Shown here: positions 1 to 8,569 of the stretch, piece after piece
Position numbering within the stretch: the first letter of the stretch is position 1
Layout of the letters: each line of letters opens with the position of its first letter
Source: Salisapilia sapeloensis
Taxonomy: Eukaryota; Oomycota; Peronosporomycetes; Peronosporales; Salisapiliaceae
Assembly (NCBI GenBank): GCA_023334545.1
Contig: JAADVB010000292.1
Span: forward strand, 1 to 20,876
Length of the DNA: 20,876 nucleotides
Direction: 5' to 3'
Notes under the pieces: generated by a model
The model's input: only the letters and a program-made list of their open reading frames with translations
Databases searched by the model: none
What the model was told of the DNA's origin: nothing
Position numbers and translations under genes: made by a program

Positions 1-145
1 CGCACTAGCTATTACGGACGAAGAGGTCGGGGAGCTCTTCCAAGCCATCACTAGCTTTGGCACGGAGCAGACAGGCCTCGACTTTCTTCCCGACAGAGAC
101 TTCACTACGCTACTGGAAGACGCAAGCATGGAAGTAATGCTGTGA
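1..145 (+). CDS. 3' end of an unrecognised gene (partial)
   Basis: A frame open from the window edge (codons from base 2) runs 47 residues and stops at TGA 143-145. The piece reads as an acidic helix followed by a short hydrophobic C-terminus ending in MEVML. Phrases such as DEEVGELFQAI and a GLDFL/DRDF stretch resemble the helix-loop-helix of an EF-hand-like or regulatory domain, but no complete calcium loop is visible, so I do not name a function. It converges on the minus-strand FN3/coiled-coil gene, with 142 bp between the two stop codons. An alternative is that this is only a last exon whose splice site lies outside the window. Confidence 0.5.
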   Translation, partial: ALAITDEEVGELFQAITSFGTEQTGLDFLPDRDFTTLLEDASMEVML

Positions 146-287
146 AACACCATGGCGGGAACATCGTCCGAAGAACGATGTCGAGTGTCTGCAACGGCGA
201 TGTATATAAGAGCGTACGAGGTGAGCGTACAGTGTTCATGTCCGTATAAAATGTAAATGCCATTCGACCATTATCCATTCCCTGCAC

Positions 288-1698
288 TTATCTCCTTCCA
301 AGCTGTTGCTTCAATCGTTCATTCTCATCCTCGAGCTCGACCAGTCTCGGTGCAATCTCTTCATCCATCTCTTGGATCTGATTCTTTAAATGATGATTCT
401 CTTCTCTCAATCGAGAAACTTCATCACGCAGGTAGGTATTGATGTCCAGCTGCTGCTCCAGCGACGTCTTGGCCTCCATCAACGCTTCTTCCACTTCCAA
501 CTGCTTGCTCTTCGCAGCATCGGCCTGTTCCTGCAGAATGCGATCGCAATCAGCCATCAGCTTCTCGACTTCGTCCTCTTTTTGCTTAATCTCTTGCTGC
601 GTCTTTTGCAATGACAGCTCATAATCCTCCATCCTAGTGGTCGAAGCTTTGGCCTGCTCCTGACGCTGTCGCAGTTGCTCCTCATTCTTTTCCAACTGCT
701 CTTTCAGTTGGTTCACTTCGCTTTCATATCGATTCTCCTGAGTCTGCTGACGAAGTGTCTCTTGCTCGTTCAAGAGATCCGTGATCATCTGCTCATCTAA
801 TTCGCGCTGCGACCTGTTTAAGAGTTAATATTGGATAGTGTAAGAGAGGTAGAGGCTTGTTACTTGATGCTGTTAAGAGCCGACGTCTTGTCGCTCAGTT
901 CTTGCTGGAGCTTGTGCAGCTTCGTGTCAATGACGCGACGGCTGCTCATCATATCCTCCGTGTACTTCACGTTCTGCTGCGCACTTTCATTGTTCGTCTC
1001 AAGCCTAGAGCAGGAGTCAAGAACAGGTAGAGTACGAGGACAGTAGGTAAAGTACATGTTGGTGAGCTTGGATATTTGAGACTGGAGCTGATTCTTCTGT
1101 TCACGTTCCATACGCAAAGCCTATCGAAAGGATGAGTAAAACCTACGCATAAGGGTATAGAGAAGATGACCTACGTGCTCAAAGACAGTTCCAGAACGTT
1201 TAGCATCTTCTTCGTCCTAGAATAGCCGTAAGAAAGAGTATGATATATGCATCGAAGGAGGAAATACCGTAAACGTGCGGATGTAGGTGGATGGGACGGA
1301 CCATTCGCTACACTCCTTGCTTTCTTCCAATACGACTCGAGCACGGAAGACGTAGTTCTGCGTCCACCAAATAAAAATCCTCGACATACTGTAAGAAAAC
1401 ATACAAACTACCACATACCGTATTCGGCGTCAGATGCTTGACAGGGCAATTCCGGCTCCCGAATAACTCAGACTCGGTCCATGAGTAGTAGACATACCCG
1501 TGCTCACTATGCGACTACAAATACAGGTAAGAAGTTGACTTTTCAAGATCCAATGCAGCACGAGCGCTATACCACTTGGAACTTGTATCCTTTCGTATCC
1601 GGGAGTTGGCTCGTGTCTATACGAAGCGTCACGCTCTTGGACGTCTTACTCACGGCCTCTGGCGCGCGCAGCACTGGCAACTCCGGTAGCATCTGCAT
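288..1698 (-). CDS. Fibronectin type III plus coiled-coil protein, seven exons
   Basis: Proposed exons (transcript order): 1573-1698, 1419-1514, 1268-1357, 1175-1216, 1056-1120, 864-1004 and 288-813. All six introns are 50-61 nt with GT-AG ends. The joined frame is 1086 nt, or 361 residues. Residues about 6-100 form one FN3 domain: PELPVLRAPEAVS at the start, LTPNTNYVFRARVV across the F strand, and SEWSVPS near the end. This fold fixes the otherwise ambiguous acceptor of intron 2. Residues about 118-361 are almost continuous coiled coil, rich in E, Q, K and L, so the protein is probably a cytoskeletal or scaffolding component. The 51-nt intron 5 has a length divisible by three and no stop, so it could be mistaken for coding sequence. 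The start at MQM (1698) puts the FN3 domain at the N-terminus. An upstream in-frame ATG at 1812 would add 38 poorly folded-looking residues. Specific function unknown. Confidence 0.78.
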
Positions 1699-1756
1699 CG
1701 GCTTCTCTCTCGTTTGTTTTCTTGGTACGTTCGCTCCGGCGCATACGAAACACCAG

Positions 1757-1768
1757 TCATTTGCAATA
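1757..1768 (+). promoter_or_regulatory. Inr-like start site in the divergent FN3/TMEM14 promoter
   Basis: TCATTTGCAATA resembles the oomycete initiator core (TCATT followed by pyrimidines, then CAWTT), though it is about one base shorter in the middle. It lies about 110 bp before the ATG of the TMEM14-like gene and in its orientation, so transcription may begin near 1759. The space between the two divergent starts (1698 and 1868) is only 169 bp, so the two genes probably share a promoter. That the site is used is inference. Confidence 0.4.
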
Positions 1769-1867
1769 TCTTGACGTTTGTATATGACCAAACTTATTGC
1801 AAAGGTAGCCATGATTACGGAACATTAACGTTGCCACAATCGATCCTTGGTATCCGCAGAATCCAAA

Positions 1868-2197
1868 ATGGGAGGTGAGACGCACGCGACGTTCACGATG
1901 GCAGCTCTGATGGCCAGCGGAGGCATCATGGGGTACTTGCGCAAAGGCAGCATGCCGAGCCTCGTGGCTGGTGTGACGCTCGGAGCTGGATTCACTGGTG
2001 CAGCGATGTTGTTGAAGCAAGGGCAGATGACGCAAGGCCATGGGAGCGCTCTTTTGCTCTCGGCCGTGACCATGTCGGCGATGGGCGTTCGTGCTATCCG
2101 AGGCAAAAAACCTCTCCCGATTGCCGTGTCCACCATCGGCGCCCTCTCGACGGCCTACCACGCGCAGCGCTTCATGGACTGGGTCGGACAAGAGTAA
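1868..2197 (+). CDS. TMEM14-family (UPF0136) small membrane protein
   Basis: A 109-residue intronless protein starting at ATG 1868. It carries the family signature of a glycine-rich first helix ending GYLRKGSMPSL, then further hydrophobic segments (about residues 30-50, 58-75 and 82-97) that suggest three to four membrane spans. Length matches the family (about 100-115 aa). Animal TMEM14C sits in the inner mitochondrial membrane and supports porphyrin import for haem synthesis; plant relatives (FAX proteins) export fatty acids from plastids. Which role applies here cannot be read from the sequence. The frame is open a little upstream of the ATG, but only with a non-ATG codon, so 1868 is preferred. 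It diverges from the FN3/coiled-coil gene and converges on the Rab gene. Confidence 0.9.
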   Translation: MGGETHATFTMAALMASGGIMGYLRKGSMPSLVAGVTLGAGFTGAAMLLKQGQMTQGHGSALLLSAVTMSAMGVRAIRGKKPLPIAVSTIGALSTAYHAQRFMDWVGQE

Positions 2198-2303
2198 AGA
2201 AAAGAAGATCAGATTCAGAAATAAACACGTTGCGACTGCCAAAGTGTGATCGAGATAGATTAGAAAGAATGGGTCAAAAAGAAAAGAAAGCGAACAAAGA
2301 CAA

Positions 2304-3186
2304 CTAACAGCACTTGTTCCTCGCTCGGGTAAACCCGCTGTCTCGAATGAAGAGCACGTTGTCCTCGTCCGAGAGATCGCCTCTGCTAGCTCGAGCTTCC
2401 CCTGCGCCGTTGGAAGCGAGTGAAAGACGCTGATTCGATTTGGCGTTGTTGGGTGGCGTAGCACTTTTGCTATCACTTTTGCGCTTGTTCTGCTTGTATA
2501 ACTGCATAGCAACGCTTTCAAACAAATCCAGGACATTGTCCCCCGTCTTGGCTGACGTTGTAAAGTACTTGGCACCAATTTGTCGTGCAAAGTTCTCGGC
2601 GGCATTCGGATCCACCTTGTTTGGGCAGTCGATTTTGTTGCCAACGAGCGCTAGAACTAGTCGGTAGGACGTTGATTAGACGCTTTTACCCACCATTTGC
2701 TTCTTTTTAACATTTCGTCAGGGAGAAAGAGGACGTACCGATATCATCATCCACATGCTGCTGAAGATCTGACAGACAAAGTATCCGCGATGGAGGTAGA
2801 CATCGTCACAGTAACGTTAGATGCAGTCTAAAGTAGCATATAGAGACAACTGTACCATGAAGCCACTCCTTGATTTTGGCAAAAGACTGCTCTTGGGACA
2901 CATCAAAGACCAGTATGGCCGCCTTTGCCTGCCGGTAATACATAGGTGCCATGCTACGAAATCTTTCCTGTCCTGCAGTGTCCCATATCTGTAAATTCAG
3001 CTTCTTGGGCGGACCTTCTCCTTCGCCATCGCCGACTAGCACTTTTTTCTGCAAGAACGACGCGCCAATGGTCGCACTCGTCGGCGTCACAAACGTGTTA
3101 TTTACATAACGCAACGTCAGGGACGTTTTCCCCACATCCGTTGGACCGATGATCACGACTTTGCTGTCGAGTCCCGCGTCCTCCAT
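2304..3186 (-). CDS. Rab-family small GTPase, Rab5/21/22-like, three exons
   Basis: Exons 2856-3186, 2739-2768 (30 nt) and 2304-2656 join to 714 nt, or 237 residues, across GT-AG introns of 87 and 82 nt. All GTPase motifs are visible: P-loop GPTDVGKT (14-21), switch I ending TIGASF (39-44), WDTAGQE (68-74), NKID (127-130) and TSAK. A double-cysteine end (residues 236-237) is the expected prenylation site. The ASF after the switch I Thr-Ile-Gly and the YYRQAKAAILVFDVS stretch place it with endosomal Rab5/21/22-type proteins. It would cycle between GDP and GTP forms on endosomal membranes. Two oddities: Asp where Ras has Gly13, and an extra Gly/Glu/Pro loop (about residues 52-60) between the switches. 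The C-terminal tail is long and serine-rich. ATG 3186 is chosen because it leaves the usual short N-terminus; another ATG at 3243 would add 19 residues. Confidence 0.9.
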
Positions 3187-3703
3187 GCTTCTCCTGCCCG
3201 CCTCGATTTTATATGTCCTGAAACGGTACTGAAACTGGTACATCTATCATCGTGAAATTTTCCAAAAGAGGAGGTTTTATATCTAAACGAGACGGAAAGA
3301 GTCACATTGTCTAGCATGTTTCCAAATGTGAGGTTGATTTTGCCCTTTTAGACAAAAGTAGAATATAACGATAAAACTTTGACAAAGGTAAATTGAGTAG
3401 GAGATTCGTCGTCAAAAGTTTATGAGCTCCCACAATAAACACAATCGTCCAAGCAAGCTTCCGTTTGCAGTATGTTCGTACGAAGAGTTCTCCATTTCAA
3501 AATAAGTTCGGAGAGGTGGAAGAGTACCCACCTTTTGACATGCCATAACTAATCTCACCATCCGATACATATCATGCTACGCTTCGATTTTTTCAGTGTC
3601 TTTTGCTCATGGATTCTGAATTAATTGCGACGAGAACCTGCCTCTTCAGTTTGTAACAAAAGGATGTAAATATGTGAGTCACGCAAGGACAAAGACACAA
3701 CTT
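3187..3703. promoter_or_regulatory. Divergent intergenic region, Rab/calpain
   Basis: 517 bp between the start codons of two divergent genes; it must hold both promoters. It is AT-rich and has no convincing coding frame. TTTGCTCATGGATTCTG near 3602-3618 loosely resembles an oomycete Inr for the calpain gene. Two short out-of-frame ATGs (3664 and 3672), each followed at once by a stop, lie just before the calpain start and would act as minimal upstream ORFs if transcribed. Confidence 0.35.
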
Positions 3704-5967
3704 ATGAGCTCCGTGCGTGATTTGTACGATTTAGCTGCTTCTCTCGAAGAGCAGGCTGCTTCTGTCAGATCTACAGACCCTCATAAAGCAGTGGAATGCT
3801 ATGAGCAATGTCTTTCCATATGCAATAGACTGGTGCTTGTTGAATCCAAGTCACAAAAACAGGAGCTCGAGAATCGTATTGGTCATCTGCAGGAGAAATT
3901 GACACTTACCACGAATACGCTCGAGTACTGCATTGCCAATGCAATGCAATTGCACCAACAAGCTCAGAGGATGGAAAGGGATGAAAAGAATACGCAAGGT
4001 TGCATAGAAGCGTATACAGAAGCTGGCTTGTGCTATCTCCAAGCCCTACGTTATGCTGAAACACAAGCGAATGGCGTAACAATTACAAAAGAACTCAAGA
4101 CACAGGTAGAGTACATTATCAAGTACACGGAAAGTCTCAAGAAGCGCCTACAGGTAGCATCGACATTCCAACAGCACGCAACTGATCAAAGCTTGGAAAT
4201 CGATGACGTTCGCAAGAGGCTTCGAGCTCAAAAGAGCAGCCAATCCGATGGTGCAGCTACCTATTCTTCTGATGAAGTAGCAGTCTTGCGTGGTTCGTCT
4301 CTAATTAACGGCCACATCTATCTGCCTTGGATCGATGCCAAGGACCGACTTACTCTTCCATCCATGTCCAGCACAAGCATGGTGTTGTACGAGGACCCGG
4401 ACGGATTGCTAGCTCTTTCTCCTTCTCAACTACGCAAGCACCCAGTGTGGAAACGTCCGCATGATTTCTGTCGCGACCCACAAGTCATCGTCCGCATGTC
4501 ACCGTTAACCGTAAAGCAGGAGATGGTGACGGACTGTTCGTTCGTTGCTTCTTTATGTATCTGCGCTGCTTACGAAGAACGCTTTCATAAACCCTTGATC
4601 TCCTCTCTCATTTATCCACAAGATTCTCTATCGACACCATCCCAGCCATCGTATAATCCTCATGGTCAGTACTGGATCCAACTCTGGGCCAACGGAGTTC
4701 CTCGTAAAGTCGAGATCGACGATCGGTTACCAGTGAGCGAAAACTCTGGAAAGCTTCTCGTGAGCTGTACCACAACTTCAAACGAATTATGGGTGAGTTT
4801 GATTGAAAAAGCGTATTTGAAACTAAACGGCGGTTACGACTATCCTGGTGGAAACAGTGGCATTGACGTGTTTGCTCTCACTGGATGGATCCCAGAGTGC
4901 ATACAGGTCGCAGATGTCGCAATGGATGCTTCGTATGAAGATTTGATATGGGATAAGATGCAAAGTGCTTTTCATTTCGGCGATTGTATACTCACCATGT
5001 CGACTGGCGATTTAAGCAGAGAGGTGGAGAGAGACATTGGGCTCGTTAGTACACATGTGTATGCTATTTTAAATGTGCATGAAGTGGAGATACCAGAAGC
5101 AGCGTCCATTGGCGACTGGGACGAAGAAGCGTTGGAAGACTACTTGTCGTCTAATCTAGATGCCGAGGAAGAACGTGTTTCGGATAATAACTTGGCAAGA
5201 GGCAAAACGTCCGTGCGATTGCTACAGGTACAGAATCCATGGCGGAAGCGTAGTTGGAAAGGTCCGTTTTCATCTCGAGATTTGAGTGTCTGGCAGTCGG
5301 ATCTAGGAGATCAGCTTCGAAAGCACGAGTTTTACATGAGTGAAGCAGACGAAGGTGATGATGGTATGTTTTGGATCGACCTGAACTCGGTCAAAGAGTA
5401 TTTTGATTGTTTGTATTTAAATTGGAACCCCGAGTTGTTCCAGCACAAGTACATTACGCACAGCCACTGGCCGATGGAAAGAGGGCCTCGAGACGACACT
5501 TACGACGTTAGTTGGAATCCACAGTATGCGCTCAAGATCCCCGAGCCATTGGTGAAGAAAGAGTTAATATGGTTATTAATATCTCGGCACGTATGCACCC
5601 TTCACTCGGGAGTAAAAAGTAGTGAAGAGGACGATGTCTTCCACACCTTACATGTGTACAAAGGCACTCGAGGTGAACGAGTTCATCATACTCGAAAGAA
5701 TGGCGTTCTACGAGGGACGTATAATAATAACCCACACGTGCTTATACGTTTAGAAGTTGGGCCTGGCGACGACGCGTTTGTAAGTGGATAGTTTTATCGG
5801 ATCCTTTATTGATACGTGGCTAATGTCTTGTATGTTCATAGACTGTAGTCGTATCGCAGTACGACAAGTGGTGTGATATGGACTACACTCTTTCCGTATT
5901 CTCATCCGTATTGTTTCAATGTCATGACCTCCCGCTCCCGTCAGAGGAGGAAACTAGTAATGAATAG
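3704..5967 (+). CDS. Calpain-7-like cysteine protease (MIT-calpain), two exons
   Basis: Exon 1 is 3704-5779 and exon 2 is 5842-5967, joined across a 62-nt intron (donor GTAAGT at 5780, acceptor ATAG at 5841) in phase 0, giving 733 residues. Residues 1-150 hold two helical MIT-type repeats, which in this family bind ESCRT-III tails. The papain-like calpain core follows. The catalytic residues are visible: oxyanion Q272, C278 in TDCSFVASL, H451 in LVSTHVYAI and N511 in QNPW. A C2-like C-terminal domain ends with the YTLSVFSS strand supplied only by exon 2, so reading through the intron would give a false short C-terminus at 5791. It lacks EF-hands, as CAPN7/PalB proteins do. The likely role is endosome-linked, ESCRT-dependent proteolysis, such as pH signalling in fungi. 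The ATG at 3704 is the first in frame; the frame is open a little upstream but without ATG. Confidence 0.92.
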
Positions 5968-6553
5968 TCAAAAATGTAAATATCAAGTCTTCTTTAAAAA
6001 CTACCTTTGCGGCTTGGTTGATAGTGGAAGGATATTCAAGGAACAGTAGCTGGTTTTGTATGTACATGTATCGATACGTGTCGCTGCTTTAAACCGTTTG
6101 CTGATCGCTTTGAACTATTGCAACCCTGAAGGAAAAAGTGGGCACAGACAGTATTCAATTATAGGCCTTCCTGTAAATACACCGGACGTTATCTCGATCG
6201 TTAGTCGTACTATAAAATGTTGGAATAAGCTTCTTCGTGACTAGGGCTATCTAGAATAATAGTTTAGTTTTACAACTAAAAGAAACATTGGCAATCATTG
6301 TTTGTTAGTCGATTGCTTCCATTCCCTGGCTGGAATTGCTAACTTTTAATTGGAAAACTCATTGAAGAATGCTTATTTTTATGCTCACGCTCTTTTAAAT
6401 GATGTGCACTTCCTTGCATATTCTGGCTCCATTTTAAAATGGTAACCTATTCTATTTTTGTCGGCTCGATCTTTAGTTTCATGCATTTGCTCAATTCTGA
6501 GAGAGCTAGCACCGACCCAACTACCTCAACGTTTGAGCAGTATAACAAAGACG
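5968..6553. other. Intergenic, calpain to PDZ-Tubby
   Basis: 586 bp without a credible gene. A perfect 7-bp hairpin (TTTAGTT, 4-nt loop, AACTAAA) lies at 6263-6280. GGCTCCATTTTAAAAT near 6425-6440 resembles an Inr and could start the Tubby transcript. The frame of the Tubby gene is open back to 6458, but with no ATG before 6554. Confidence 0.4.
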
Positions 6554-8473
6554 ATGTTTTCTAGCTTCGATGAAACCTCGGCAAAAAACTCCACCTACAG
6601 CTCATTTGTCGAGTCATTCCAGCGCTTTAAAGATAATTTATTGAAAGATAACTTGGAAAATGCCCAACGGTCGCCGCTCTTAGAAGAAGGAAGAACTTTA
6701 GCATCATCGGTGAAGGAAGTAGGAGAAATATGCTCAACGAACACTCGCTTGGCTGTAAACGCAGACATTCAAGAAAGCAAGTTGAGTAACTGGGTGGAGT
6801 GTAAATCTATCGACAGCAACTCACCAAGAGCCAGTCATAATCAAAGACGCACAGCTTCGTTACCCCCTGCGTGGCCTGTGTCACCGCACACGGCAAATAC
6901 TTCGGGTGAGTTTGCACTTCTCCGAAAGTCTTCTTTAACAGAATCTGCATCTCGCTTTACCACCTCACTTTTCAGGAGCTTACCGAATGAATCTGGTGGA
7001 ATATTTAATGCCCCACCTTGGCGATTGAAAGAAAACCATTCTAGTCAAAGACTTCAGTCGTATGATTTGGATTGTCGTCCTGGACCATTAGGCTTAGAAC
7101 TGGAAACTGATTGGTATGGAAAGCAGGCAGTCGTAAAAGGGTTCAAGCGCATTAATAACGATACTGAAGACGGACCTGCGAAAAAAAGTGGTCTAGTTCG
7201 AGTAGGAGATGTACTCACAGCAATAAATGGCCAATCTTGTCTCGAACTGGACTACACAAGTAAGCTCGAAAAACTCCGAGAGTTAAGCAAACACGAAAAA
7301 GACTATACATTGCATTTTAAGTCGCTAGAAGCTGTCGGCGATTTAGCTATATACAACCGGGATTGGGACATCTTACAGGCAAAAAGCGTAATTCACCATT
7401 ACAAAGCCTCATTTTATATGCCAATACCTTCAAACGATGACGGTATTGTGCAATGTTACATTATGAGACATCGGGGAGAATGCCTCACATCGTTTCATTT
7501 GCACCGTGAAGACACGAATGAATTTGTATTAGCAGCTTCATGCCTACCAGATTGCTCGGGCGAATTCCTTTTCCATACTCTGCAGGACTCATGCAGGCGG
7601 GAGTGGAAAGACTTACCTCAGAATGAAGACTCATCCGTCTATCTTGGCAAAATGACTCCAAACTTTTTAGGTGATGAATTTATAGTATTCGACCATACTC
7701 ATAAACGACTTCGAGAGCTTGGCTTCATCGTCTATACTCGGAATGTACTTGGTCAAATGCCAAATGCTTTTAAATGTGTGCTATCACCCATTGCACTTCA
7801 AGCTCAAAGCTTAAACGAGAAGAACGACCAGGCCAATTGCGCGGTAACTCTCATGACAGCATTAAACATACTTGAAGACAGCCAAAAGGAGTCTATTTCA
7901 CAGCGCTACAAGCGCCTGGAATGCAGAAAGAGTGCCTCTTTTAGTGATCGTATCCGAAATGTCACTTCACAGAACTTTGAAAATGCGATAGAAGAAGCTG
8001 TTCGTAAGATGGAACGAATATGGGCTAAAGATGATGCTAGTGATCAAGGCTGTGAGCTTATGCAAGTGGATAATAGAAGTGTTGGCTGGCAATCGTCACA
8101 AGCTAGTATGAACTACTCAGCTGTCGAAATTGCAGCGTACGATACTGATTTGGTTGAAGCGGAGACACTCCAACCGGAATGGAGCGAAAAGCTACTTGCA
8201 TGGACGCTGAGCTTTGAAGGACGAGTGAAGATGCCGTCTAAAAAGAATTTTGTTCTCGTATCAACTGCTGAAAATGATGCTGTTGTTTCCAAGGATATTG
8301 GAAATCTCGGATCTGATGATACGACTGAAAAAGAAGAAAAGAAACCTATGGTTTTGCGGTTTGGAAAAGTTAGCAAGAATCGATTTGCTCTAGACTTTCG
8401 TGCCCCTTTTTCGCCAGTAATGGCGCTTGCTGTTGCGAGTACAGCTTTCGCCCATAAGCGAATCGTGACATGA
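6554..8473 (+). CDS. PDZ-Tubby domain protein
   Basis: A 639-residue intronless protein. Residues 1-170 are Ser-rich and probably disordered. A PDZ domain spans about 174-260: GPLGLELE is the carboxylate-binding loop, and GLVRVGDVLTAINGQ is the usual second half. A Tubby C-terminal domain runs from about 297 to the end: YLGKMTPNFLGDEF (near 363), a GFIVYTRNVLGQMP strand, SFEGRVKMPSKKNF (near 555) and a final LRFGKVSKNRFALDF followed by the buried C-terminal helix. A long insertion of about 125 residues, including a coiled part, interrupts the Tubby barrel between about 420 and 545. Tubby domains usually tether proteins to PI(4,5)P2, but the matching strand here reads FVLAASCLPDCSGEF and lacks the Lys-x-Arg cluster, so lipid binding is doubtful. 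The PDZ would bind partner C-termini. Start: ATG 6554 is the first in-frame methionine. Confidence 0.9.
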   Translation: MFSSFDETSAKNSTYSSFVESFQRFKDNLLKDNLENAQRSPLLEEGRTLASSVKEVGEICSTNTRLAVNADIQESKLSNWVECKSIDSNSPRASHNQRRTASLPPAWPVSPHTANTSGEFALLRKSSLTESASRFTTSLFRSLPNESGGIFNAPPWRLKENHSSQRLQSYDLDCRPGPLGLELETDWYGKQAVVKGFKRINNDTEDGPAKKSGLVRVGDVLTAINGQSCLELDYTSKLEKLRELSKHEKDYTLHFKSLEAVGDLAIYNRDWDILQAKSVIHHYKASFYMPIPSNDDGIVQCYIMRHRGECLTSFHLHREDTNEFVLAASCLPDCSGEFLFHTLQDSCRREWKDLPQNEDSSVYLGKMTPNFLGDEFIVFDHTHKRLRELGFIVYTRNVLGQMPNAFKCVLSPIALQAQSLNEKNDQANCAVTLMTALNILEDSQKESISQRYKRLECRKSASFSDRIRNVTSQNFENAIEEAVRKMERIWAKDDASDQGCELMQVDNRSVGWQSSQASMNYSAVEIAAYDTDLVEAETLQPEWSEKLLAWTLSFEGRVKMPSKKNFVLVSTAENDAVVSKDIGNLGSDDTTEKEEKKPMVLRFGKVSKNRFALDFRAPFSPVMALAVASTAFAHKRIVT

Positions 8474-8550
8474 ACAAATGCTTGAGACAGTGGAAAAAGA
8501 TCTGGGATCGTAACGGAAACTTAAAAAACCCTTCTGCACCATTCCGGTCG

Positions 8551-8562
8551 TTTCATTTTCCC
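8551..8562 (+). promoter_or_regulatory. Inr-like element before the channel gene
   Basis: TTTCATTTTCCC is a good match to the oomycete initiator core, only 16-19 bp before ATG 8570. If transcription starts here, either the leader is extremely short or AAA|GTATGT at 8568 is the donor of a 5'-UTR intron ending at ...CTCAG 8643, which would move translation to ATG 8651 (MEALPSDQ). Confidence 0.4.
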
Positions 8563-8569
8563 CCAAAGT

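Noticed and set aside
196-206. TATATAAGAG resembling a TATA box
   Set aside because: It lies between two convergent gene ends; no gene starts downstream on either strand.
1757-2644. Long open frame (295 codons) on the minus strand
   Set aside because: It is antisense to the TMEM14-like gene and the Rab last exon, both of which have clear family motifs; its translation has no recognisable domain.
6056-6244. Open frame of 62 codons
   Set aside because: No motif, starts on a non-informative site, and lies in AT-rich intergenic DNA.
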